DNA from: JBECKQ01 sp040235375
GTDB taxonomy: Bacteria; Planctomycetota; Phycisphaerae; UBA1845
DNA length: 36,361 bases
Assembly (NCBI GenBank): GCA_040235375.1
Contig: JBECKQ010000297.1
Location: 1 to 36,361 of the forward strand
Direction of reading: 5' to 3'
Shown one piece after another: positions 25,727 to 32,362 of the stretch. Below the pieces are notes generated by a model that was not told the DNA's origin, did not search any database, and worked only from the letters and a program-made list of their open reading frames with translations. Every line of letters starts with the position of its first letter. Within the stretch, counting starts at the first letter, position 1. Made by a program: the position numbers and the translations under genes.

Positions 25727-27058
25727 ATGGATTCGATCATCCATCGAGGGCCCGTGGATCGCGGCCGGGCGGCCGTCATCACTCTGCGCGGCCGCACGAG
25801 CTGGGGCGAGCTGCTCGACTTGGCCGAGGCGTTCAGCGAGCAGGTTGCAGTCCTCGCAGGCGGCAAGGTCGGTGCCGTCGTGATCGCTTCGGCCGCAGGC
25901 TTCGCCCTCTTGGCCGCACTCGAACGCCGGGGTTGCGAGGCCTTTTTGCTCGCGGAGCAGTTGACTGCCGAGGAGCGGTCACGGCTCGCCGATCGGTTCG
26001 ATCTCATCGCGATTTGCGAAGCATCGCCCGAGGGCAATCTCACGGTCACCCGTCACGGCGCATCGGCGAGCCGCGTGGACAATGCGGCGGTAACCATCCT
26101 CACGAGTGGAACATCCGGCGTGCCCAAGGCCGTGCGCCACACCTGGGGGCAACTCGCCCGGCCGGTGCGTCGCACCGATGCTCTGCATCAGACGACGTGG
26201 CTGCTGTGCTACCCGCCGGCGCTTTACGCCGGTTTGCAGGTCGTTCTCCAATGCCTCGCCAACGGGGGAACGCTGGCCGTTCCGCCGACGAGCGGTTCCG
26301 CCGCCGAAGTTGCCCAGCTCGCTCGCGCGGCGGGCGTGCAATACGCCTCCGGCACGCCTTCGTACTGGCGGTGGCTCTTGACGTTCGTCCCCGCGGACGA
26401 CCTGCGACGCGTGCCGCTGGTGCAGATTACCCTCGGCGGGGAGGTGGTCGATCAGCGGATTCTCGATCAATTGCACGCCGTCTTTCCGCAGGCTCGGCTG
26501 GTGCACATCTACGCGACGACGGAGCTTGGTCGGTGTTTTTCGGTGACGGACGGCCATGAAGGTTTTCCCCGCAGGTTCCTCGAGCAGGTTTCCGCCGACG
26601 GCGTCGAGATGCGGATTGACGAAGGCGAGCTTGTCGTGCGCTCGGCAAACGCCATGGTCGGCTACAGCGGGCCCGCGCCGGCCGGCGTGATGGAGGCAGG
26701 GTGGATCCACACAGGAGATATAGTGGAATGCCGCGATAATCGCTGCTATTTCGTGGGGCGGCAGTCCGACCTTATTAACGTCGGGGGCAACAAGGTCAGT
26801 CCGCTGCGCGTCGAGCAGTTGCTCGCAACCATACCGGGCGTGAGCGACGTGCGCGTATTCGCCAAGAGGTCGTCACTCGTCGGCCAACTGGTCGCGTGCG
26901 AGTTCGTTCCCGATGGCGCAGCAGAGGCGGGCGACGTGAAGCGGGCGATCCAGCAGTGGGCCAACGACAACCTGCCCGCCCACGAACGCCCGCGTATAAT
27001 CAAGGCCGTGCAACAAATCGAATTCTCGAGCGCCGGAAAGAGGTTGAGGAGCGAATGA
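25727..27058 (+). CDS. AMP-dependent acyl ligase (ACP- or CoA-loading)
   Basis: This encodes 443 residues of the ANL superfamily, which makes an acyl-adenylate and then a thioester. Motifs in order: TILTSGTSGVPK (123-134, phosphate-binding A3), YATTELG (A5), WIHTGDIVE (A7), GRQSDLINVGGNKVSPLRVE (hinge and A8) and SAGKR (A10, catalytic Lys438). It is shorter than typical acyl-CoA synthetases (500 or more), mainly in the N-terminal part. ATG at 25727 follows GGGGGA. Its stop overlaps the start of the reductase gene (ATGA). Genetic linkage to an ACP suggests it loads an acid onto that carrier. The acid cannot be inferred from the sequence. Confidence 0.9.
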   Translation: MDSIIHRGPVDRGRAAVITLRGRTSWGELLDLAEAFSEQVAVLAGGKVGAVVIASAAGFALLAALERRGCEAFLLAEQLTAEERSRLADRFDLIAICEASPEGNLTVTRHGASASRVDNAAVTILTSGTSGVPKAVRHTWGQLARPVRRTDALHQTTWLLCYPPALYAGLQVVLQCLANGGTLAVPPTSGSAAEVAQLARAAGVQYASGTPSYWRWLLTFVPADDLRRVPLVQITLGGEVVDQRILDQLHAVFPQARLVHIYATTELGRCFSVTDGHEGFPRRFLEQVSADGVEMRIDEGELVVRSANAMVGYSGPAPAGVMEAGWIHTGDIVECRDNRCYFVGRQSDLINVGGNKVSPLRVEQLLATIPGVSDVRVFAKRSSLVGQLVACEFVPDGAAEAGDVKRAIQQWANDNLPAHERPRIIKAVQQIEFSSAGKRLRSE

Positions 27059-27792
27059 GCGATTCCCCGGAAACGAAACACGTTCTCATCAGCGGCGGGA
27101 GCCGTGGTCTTGGCCAGGCGCTGGTGCACGCCATGATGGAGCGCGGGTATCGGGTGAGCACGTTCAGTCGCAAACCGACGGAGTTCATCGAGGAAATGCG
27201 CGAGCGCGCCGGTTTCCATTTCGCTGCCGCGGACGTTGTCGATCGCGCCGCGCTTCGGGGGGTTGTCCACGATGCCGAGCAGCAACTGGGGCCGATACAC
27301 GCCCTGATCAACTGCGCCGGCATCGCCGTGGACGGCGTGCTGGCCACAATGCCGGAATCGCAGATCGAGCTGGCGCTGTCCGTGAATCTCGCCGGCACGC
27401 TGCACCTGACGCGGCATGTCGTGCGGCGAATGCTTGCATCGCGTACGCAGGGCTCGATCATCAACATTTCGTCGATCGTCGGGCTCCGTGGCTACTCCGG
27501 ACTTGCGGCTTACGCCGCAACAAAAGCGGGCATGGACGCGATCACCCGGTCACTGGCCCGCGAGCTGGGACCGCGCGGCATCCGCGTTAACTCAGTCGCA
27601 CCCGGCTACCTGCGCACGGAGATGACCGGAGGCCTGGGGGAAACGCAACTCGACCAGATCGTCCGGCGTACGCCTCTCGGCCGACTGGGGGAGCCGAACG
27701 ACGTCGCCGGGCCGGTGCTGTTTCTGCTGTCCAACGAGGCACGGTTCATTACGGGTCAGGTCATCGTGGTGGACGGGGGGATCACCGCATGA
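27055..27792 (+). CDS. FabG-like short-chain dehydrogenase/reductase
   Basis: This encodes 245 residues, a classical SDR. SGGSRGLG (13-20) binds NAD(P)H, NCAG (86-89) stabilises the fold, and the catalytic set is Asn111, Ser139 or Ser140, Tyr153 and Lys157 (YAATK). The C-terminus ITGQVIVVDGGI is typical of FabG-like 3-oxoacyl-ACP reductases. The start overlaps the ligase stop by 4 bp, with GAGGAG upstream, so ligase and reductase are made together. The likely reaction is reduction of a 3-oxoacyl group on the neighbouring ACP; this is an inference from family and context. Last gene of the block. Confidence 0.9.
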   Translation: MSDSPETKHVLISGGSRGLGQALVHAMMERGYRVSTFSRKPTEFIEEMRERAGFHFAAADVVDRAALRGVVHDAEQQLGPIHALINCAGIAVDGVLATMPESQIELALSVNLAGTLHLTRHVVRRMLASRTQGSIINISSIVGLRGYSGLAAYAATKAGMDAITRSLARELGPRGIRVNSVAPGYLRTEMTGGLGETQLDQIVRRTPLGRLGEPNDVAGPVLFLLSNEARFITGQVIVVDGGITA

Positions 27793-27811
27793 TCGACTAT
27801 GGGCAGCGCTT

Positions 27812-27886
27812 GGCCGCCGCGGCTCTGTAGAAAACGACGCGGCGGCCGCAGAAAAACCGTGAGCGTCTCTACAGCGGCGCTCACGG
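27812..27886 (+). terminator. Two tandem hairpins with complementary loops after the reductase gene
   Basis: GGCCGCCGCG (27812-27821) pairs with CGCGGCGGCC (27838-27847); CCGTGAGCG (27857-27865) pairs with CGCTCACGG (27878-27886). Both stems are perfect. Loop 1 contains CTGTAGA (27825-27831) and loop 2 contains TCTACAG (27868-27874), which are complementary. The position 20 bp after the stop codon suggests transcription termination or RNA protection, but there is no T-tract. The remainder of the gap 27793-28322 shows only a weak promoter and no convincing gene. Confidence 0.5.
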
Positions 27887-28205
27887 GCTGCGGGCCATCA
27901 CATTTCACGCGACCGGACCACGCGAGTTTCCCGCGTTCTGCCGCCTGATCGAATGGTGCCGCTCTTGCTTCGAGTTCGCCGATGTCTCCCTCATCGCCAC
28001 GGTCTTTTCCCTCCAAGTCGGCTGGGACCAACGGCGGATCAAGCCGGTCCACCAGCACCGATGCCCGACGGGGCCTACCGAAGTTCGGCGTGCCCGGCCA
28101 ATTCCCTATCAGAGGATCGCCGGATGGTCCTGTGAGTTCTTGCGGCGGCGGCCATGTGCAACAGCCTTGCAGCGGCGAGGCCATTTCGGAACTTGAAGTA
28201 TAGCC

Positions 28206-28234
28206 TTGTTTGCTTCTGCGCCGGGGCGTAACAT
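28206..28234 (+). promoter_or_regulatory. Candidate promoter for the Asp-rich protein gene
   Basis: TTGTTT (28206-28211) and TAACAT (28229-28234) are 17 bp apart; matches to consensus are three and four of six. A strong AGGAGGAG ribosome site lies at 28310-28317, before the ATG at 28323. Confidence 0.25.
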
Positions 28235-28322
28235 CGCAGCGCGTTGTCGTGCAGGTGCTGCGCAGCGCCGCGCGCGATTTCCATATTGATTCGCCGGGCC
28301 ATCCGCGCCAGGAGGAGCGACC

Positions 28323-29369
28323 ATGGCACGCCGCCCGCAGAAGAAGGAGAAGCGCCGCGTAAAACGCCGGCAGCAACTTCGCGAAAAGCGCAGCATGCAG
28401 GGCGGCAGCCCCTATCGCCGCATCGGCCAGTACGGCGAGCTCAAGGCCTGCTACATGACGCGCGACTGGAAACACAAGGGCCTGGGCACGCTGTTCTGCG
28501 TTCGCCGCGTGCCCAGTGGCGGCCACGCCATGGCCACGTTCCTCATCGACTTCTGGTGTCTCGGACTGAAAGACGCCTGGGGTCGGCTGGACATCGCCAT
28601 GGAGGAGTTCCACGACATGCGCGGCCGCCTGAGCGACGGCGGCAACGAGCTCGTCCGCATCGACCTGGATACCGCCCGCAAGCTCCTGGCCGGCAGCATC
28701 CAGTTTGCCCGGCAGAACGGCTTCCGCCTGCCCGCCCACTACGACCGCTGGGTCCAGCTTTTTGGCGGCCTCGGCGATGGCGTGGCGGACACGAACAGTT
28801 TCGGCGTGGATGGAAAACTGCGCTACGTCGGCGAGCTCCAGGATCTGCGCAAGCGACTGCTGAGCGGCACGGCGGAGGAATTCCTGCAGAGGAAGGACGT
28901 CGATTTCGTCATGGCCCCGGACGGGGTGTTCGAGCTCGACGATGACGATATCGAGCTCGATGACGACGATGACGAGTTCGACTCCGACGACATCGAGACG
29001 CCGTCGGAAGAAGAGATCGTTGCCGAAATCCGGCGATGGTGCTTTGAGAACGGCGTCGCGCCGCATCCGCGACTTGCGCAGGCGTGGCCCCTGTTGATGT
29101 ATGCAGCGGCCGCCTCCTTAACGGACTTTGAAAACGGTGAGGAGGTTGCGGCCAAGCGCACGCAAGAGCGCCTCGAGTATCTTGTTTCCGAATTCGATGA
29201 CGACGAGCGGCAAGAGTTCTACGACGCGATCGGCCAGATCATGTGGTACTACGCGCACAGCAGCGGCCTGGACGACACGATGGACGGCGAGCAAGACAGC
29301 CTGCCCGAGAACTGCACGACACCCCGCGAGCACATCCTGCGCATCAGTCCGCCGACGGCAGATGAATGA
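28323..29369 (+). CDS. Uncharacterised protein with Asp-rich linker
   Basis: This encodes 348 residues of a family not recognised with confidence. Residues 1-24 are very basic (ARRPQKKEKRRVKRRQQLRE). A folded part of about 35-195 contains FLIDFWCLGLKDAWG, a hydrophobic core with a Cys. Residues about 203-230 form an acidic linker made largely of Asp and Glu. A second helical domain of about 230-325 follows (EEIVAEIRRWCFENG, WPLLMYAAAASLTDFENGEE). There is no signal peptide or TM segment, so it is probably cytoplasmic, and the basic start could contact nucleic acid. The ribosome site is strong. The 3' end overlaps the convergent histidine kinase gene by 26 bp. Confidence 0.8.
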   Translation: MARRPQKKEKRRVKRRQQLREKRSMQGGSPYRRIGQYGELKACYMTRDWKHKGLGTLFCVRRVPSGGHAMATFLIDFWCLGLKDAWGRLDIAMEEFHDMRGRLSDGGNELVRIDLDTARKLLAGSIQFARQNGFRLPAHYDRWVQLFGGLGDGVADTNSFGVDGKLRYVGELQDLRKRLLSGTAEEFLQRKDVDFVMAPDGVFELDDDDIELDDDDDEFDSDDIETPSEEEIVAEIRRWCFENGVAPHPRLAQAWPLLMYAAAASLTDFENGEEVAAKRTQERLEYLVSEFDDDERQEFYDAIGQIMWYYAHSSGLDDTMDGEQDSLPENCTTPREHILRISPPTADE

Positions 29370-30234
29370 TGAACGTCGTGCCTTCGCCCGGCTCGCTTTC
29401 GCATGTGATCCGGCCGCGGTGCTCTTCCACGATGTCGCGGCATAGCGCCAGCCCTAGGCCGAGCCCGTTCGTGCTGGGACGGTCCGAAGCGGCGGAGGTC
29501 TTGGCCCGGGATGCTGACCTCGCCCGCTCGGCAACCGCCGTACCGCTTGTGCCCACCGATGCGGTGCCGTTGGCCGGCGTGCCCTTCGTGCTGTAGAACG
29601 CCTCGAAGATGTTCTCCAACTCGTCCGCGCTCATGCCGCAACCGGTATCGCTGACCCGAATGGCAATGAACTCCTCGTCGACGCGCTCCGCCGCAATGGT
29701 GATCCGGCCGCCGCGCGACTTGATTGCCTGCCGGGCGTTGATCAGCAGGTTGAAGAACACCTGCTGCAACTGCTGCGGGTTGGCCAGAACGCTCAGCGAG
29801 GAATCGACGTCGACGGTAAGCTTGATGCTGTCCTTGCTCAGGTCGCGGATGAGGCATTCGCGGGCGTCGGCCACGGCCTCGGCCACGTTGACCTTCTTCA
29901 CCGTCTGGCCTTCGTTCGCCGCCAGCCCGAGGATGCGGTCGGACATGGCGGAGATGATGCCGATCTGCTTGAGCGTGATGCGCAGGGCCTTGTCCATCAG
30001 CTCCTGGTCCTGGGCGTCGATGGCGTACTGCGCGTAGCCCTTGACCGGCGTCATGAGGTTGTTGAACTCATGGGCGAGCATGGCCGCCGCCGTGCCCAGG
30101 CTGGCCAGCTTCTGCGCCTGGCGGGTCTGCTCGCGGAGCTGGGCGAACTGCTGTTCAAGCCGGGCGAACTGCTCCTGGAGGGCTCGTTCCGTGTCGGTAA
30201 GCTGCGATTGTTGCGAAGCTGTGTTTATCGGCAT
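29344..30234 (-). CDS. Soluble sensor histidine kinase with expanded ATP lid
   Basis: This encodes 296 residues without a TM segment. A Gln-rich coiled coil (about 12-42) leads into the dimerisation domain with the phosphoacceptor His55 (AHEFNNLMTPVKGYA). The catalytic domain has the N box (QQVFFNLLINARQAI), G1 (VSDTGCGM), F box (IFEAFYSTKG) and G2 (GLGLGLAL, from 257). Between the F and G2 boxes lies a Ser/Ala/Thr-rich insertion of about 38 residues (219-256), where only a few are usual. The ATG at 30234 is chosen over longer open frame to 30501, which is not family-like. No PAS, GAF or receiver domain and no adjacent response regulator are present, so signal and partner are unknown. Confidence 0.9.
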   Translation of the reverse strand: MPINTASQQSQLTDTERALQEQFARLEQQFAQLREQTRQAQKLASLGTAAAMLAHEFNNLMTPVKGYAQYAIDAQDQELMDKALRITLKQIGIISAMSDRILGLAANEGQTVKKVNVAEAVADARECLIRDLSKDSIKLTVDVDSSLSVLANPQQLQQVFFNLLINARQAIKSRGGRITIAAERVDEEFIAIRVSDTGCGMSADELENIFEAFYSTKGTPANGTASVGTSGTAVAERARSASRAKTSAASDRPSTNGLGLGLALCRDIVEEHRGRITCESEPGEGTTFIIHLPSAD

Positions 30235-30312
30235 GGCAATCTCTGGAAAAAAAACGGCTGGCGTTGTACTAATCGGCTCCGCAGCAAGGCAAACTTGAAA
30301 GGACCCGCGCCC

Positions 30313-30579
30313 GTGGATCTTCAGCACAAGCTCGAGGCGGCAATAGACCTCGCCCGCAAGCTCGACGTCACCGTGCGCCACGCGCCGCTCGGCGGCGATG
30401 GCGGCGGCCTGTGCACGGTGCGCGGCCAGCGCGTCCTGTTCATTGATAGCGCCGCCGATTTGGCGACACAATACGAACGAGCCTTGACCGATCTTGTGCA
30501 AATCCCCGAGCTTAACGGGATGTTCATCCTGCCCGAACTGCGCGAGGACTTCGCGAGGTTCCAGGCCGAAAGCGAATGA
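30313..30579 (+). CDS. Small conserved-looking protein of unknown function
   Basis: This encodes 88 residues starting at GTG 30313, with AAAGGA about 9 nt upstream. It has a helical start (LQHKLEAAIDLARKLDVTVR), then APLGGDGGGLCTVRGQRVLF, a Gly-rich turn with one Cys before a beta strand, then a second helical part ending in LPELREDFARFQAESE. The sharp pattern GGDGGGLC-x2-RGQRVLFID looks like a conserved motif rather than random coding. It is soluble and divergently transcribed from the histidine kinase, with a 78-bp shared spacer. No function can be assigned. Confidence 0.7.
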   Translation: MDLQHKLEAAIDLARKLDVTVRHAPLGGDGGGLCTVRGQRVLFIDSAADLATQYERALTDLVQIPELNGMFILPELREDFARFQAESE

Positions 30580-30647
30580 TCGCGTGTGTCACTGCTCTGT
30601 GAGCACGCTGGCAATCGCCTGAACGTGCGCGATCGCTTTGTTTGTTA

Positions 30648-31026
30648 CCCCAATGGGGCAAAGTCCTCCAGCCCGGGGTTGGCGCGGTTCCCGGCTATGC
30701 CGGGAAGCGAGCCTACCCTGGGTCAAGGATTCGCCAAGCCATCCAACCCCAACGGGGTTGCGTCACAACCCCGCACGAAGCTTCCGTCAAGTTCGATTTG
30801 ATTTCGGCGCAGAATGCCATTCGTCGGCCTGCCGCGCCGCGTGTCGAGTGACGTTTTCCTGATCCGATCGGCGGAGAGGAAAATCGGTGAGACGGGATCG
30901 AGAGTATTGTTGGCACACCAGGAAAACGCGCAACCCCGTTGGGGTTGTGGGCAATGCGCTCCGCGCCTTCCTTCAGGTCGTGGCCCCGTTGGGGCCAAGC
31001 CACGGTCTCGCCGCGGCGAGACCGTG
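30648..31026. repeat. Cluster of GC-rich palindromic repeats
   Basis: The gap 30580-31039 holds no gene but at least six palindromes: CCCC-AAT-GGGG (30648-30658), TTCCCGGC-TAT-GCCGGGAA (30688-30706), CAACCCCAACGGGGTTG (30744-30760), TTTTCCT/AGGAAAA (30854-30883), CAACCCCGTTGGGGTTG (30931-30947), TGGCCCC-GTT-GGGGCCA (30981-30997) and a perfect 26-bp palindrome at 31001-31026 centred on CCGCGG. The 17-mers at 30744 and 30931 are exact reverse complements. The last palindrome lies 14 bp beyond the pyrB stop and may help end that transcript. The AACCCC/GGGGTT type recurs in Planctomycetota intergenic repeats as far as known. Confidence 0.75.
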
Positions 31027-31039
31027 CCACCCGCAACTG

Positions 31040-32140
31040 TCAGAACGTGAAATGACTTTGATAATGGTCGAAGATGGCGCCTTCGGCGTTGAAGACGTAG
31101 GCGATGATCGCGGCCCGCATCCACATGCCGTTCTGCACCTGGTCGAAGTACTTGGCCCGCGGATCGGTGTCCAGCGCCCGGTCGAGCTCGTTGCGGCGCG
31201 GCAGCGGATGAAGGATCGCCAGGTCGGGCTTGAAGCGATCCGCCATGTCGGCGGACAGCCGGTAGCGGTCGTAGTCGATCGACTTCGACTCGCCGGCCAC
31301 GTCGTACTCGTCCTGCAACCGCGTCATGTACACCGCGTCGCACCGGCTGATGATCTCGCCGAGGCTGCCGGCCATCTCGAAGTCCACCTCGTGCCGCTTG
31401 ATGTAGTCGAGGATGTCGTCCTCGATCTGCAACTCGTCCGGAGCGACAAACACCATCCGCACGCCCGGGTACCGGCACAGCAGGTAGGCTAGGGAGCGCA
31501 CGGTCCGGCCGCGGCGCAGGTCGCCGACGAAGGCGATCGTCTTGTTCGCGAAGCGGTTCTGCGAAAAGTCGATCGCCCCCCGGTCGATCGCCGCCCGACC
31601 GAAGCAGCGATGCAGCGTGTAGATATCCAGCATGGCCTGCGTGGGGTGCTGGTCCTTGCCCGAGCCGCCGTTGACGATGGGGATCGAAGCGTGCAGGGCG
31701 TCGAGCTCGTAGGCCATCTGCTCGGCGAAACCCTCGCGCGGGTGCCGCATGATGATCATGTTGAAGTACTGGCTCAGCACACGCACGGTGTCCTCTTCCG
31801 TCTCGCCCTTGACCTCGGACGAGACGGTCGGGTTGCGCACCTCGTCGTAGGGCATGCCGAGAATCTGGCACGCGGCGGCAAACGACAGGAACGTCCGCGT
31901 CGACGGCTGGATGAAATAGAGCATCGCCCGCTTGTGGCTGAGCAGCGTCTGGAGGAACTGCACGCCCTGGCGCGTCTCGCCGATGTTGCGGATCATCTCC
32001 GCAAGCTTGCACAGCGTGTCGATCGTTTCGCGGTCGAACTGTTGGGCGAGGATGACGTGGAAGATGCGGTCGTTGCGATTGAGCAGCGCGACGCGTCTGG
32101 CGGTGGGCAGCGACCTGGTGGACTCCGAATCGGTCTGCAT
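31040..32140 (-). CDS. pyrB: Aspartate carbamoyltransferase catalytic chain
   Basis: This encodes 366 residues of the enzyme that joins carbamoyl phosphate and aspartate in pyrimidine synthesis. The carbamoyl-phosphate loop is PSTRT (79-83), the 80s loop has SSEVKGETEEDTVRVLSQYF with the catalytic Lys111, and RHPREGF, HPTQ (165-168) and HPLPRRNE are present. In most family members an Arg follows STRT; here it is Phe84. A leader of about 25 residues precedes the family core, and length exceeds E. coli PyrB (311). ATG 32140 has GGAGG 8 nt upstream. It has its own promoter and a 140-nt leader. No pyrI or other pyr gene is near. Cytoplasmic. Confidence 0.93.
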   Translation of the reverse strand: MQTDSESTRSLPTARRVALLNRNDRIFHVILAQQFDRETIDTLCKLAEMIRNIGETRQGVQFLQTLLSHKRAMLYFIQPSTRTFLSFAAACQILGMPYDEVRNPTVSSEVKGETEEDTVRVLSQYFNMIIMRHPREGFAEQMAYELDALHASIPIVNGGSGKDQHPTQAMLDIYTLHRCFGRAAIDRGAIDFSQNRFANKTIAFVGDLRRGRTVRSLAYLLCRYPGVRMVFVAPDELQIEDDILDYIKRHEVDFEMAGSLGEIISRCDAVYMTRLQDEYDVAGESKSIDYDRYRLSADMADRFKPDLAILHPLPRRNELDRALDTDPRAKYFDQVQNGMWMRAAIIAYVFNAEGAIFDHYQSHFTF

Positions 32141-32255
32141 CTCGAAACCTCCTCGGAACCTGCCGTCGGTCGGCGCAACGTTGCCGGTTGCGTTCGTGTG
32201 AACCGCCGTTTTCGCCGCCGTTCGGCCCGGTCTCCGTGTTCAAGAAGGGTGCCGT

Positions 32256-32269
32256 CGAGTGCGCACTCG
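32256..32269 (-). promoter_or_regulatory. Palindrome in the pyrB leader
   Basis: CGAGTGCGCACTCG is a perfect 14-bp palindrome, about 115 nt before the pyrB start and just downstream of the predicted transcription start. It could be an operator or a small leader hairpin. Confidence 0.35.
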
Positions 32270-32287
32270 GAATCGACCCGAAGTCCG

Positions 32288-32316
32288 ATTTAACCGCCGG
32301 CGCCGGCGCTTGTCAA
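32288..32316 (-). promoter_or_regulatory. Promoter of pyrB
   Basis: On the minus strand a perfect TTGACA (32311-32316) is followed at 17 bp by TTAAAT (32288-32293, four of six). The spacer is made of GCC/GGC repeats. Start of transcription is expected near 32281. Confidence 0.6.
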
Positions 32317-32328
32317 CGATGATCGTTG
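32314..32328. promoter_or_regulatory. 15-bp palindrome overlapping the pyrB -35 box
   Basis: CAACGAT-g-ATCGTTG is a perfect inverted repeat around one base. It overlaps the last half of the pyrB -35 hexamer and lies 35 bp before the divergent waaA start, a position suited to a repressor site serving one or both genes. Confidence 0.4.
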
Positions 32329-32362
32329 CCCGCGTGGCGGCCGTCTCGTACGATCCGTGCCC

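Noticed and set aside
23830..26559. A 909-codon open frame on the plus strand
   Set aside because: It runs out of frame across nuoN, the ACP gene and the ligase gene, all of which have strong family motifs in their own frames.
27793..28322. Small genes in the gap before the Asp-rich protein gene
   Set aside because: Short open frames on both strands have no ribosome site or recognisable motif and look like GC-driven frames.
30648..31026. CRISPR array
   Set aside because: The repeats differ from one another, have irregular spacing and appear in both orientations.
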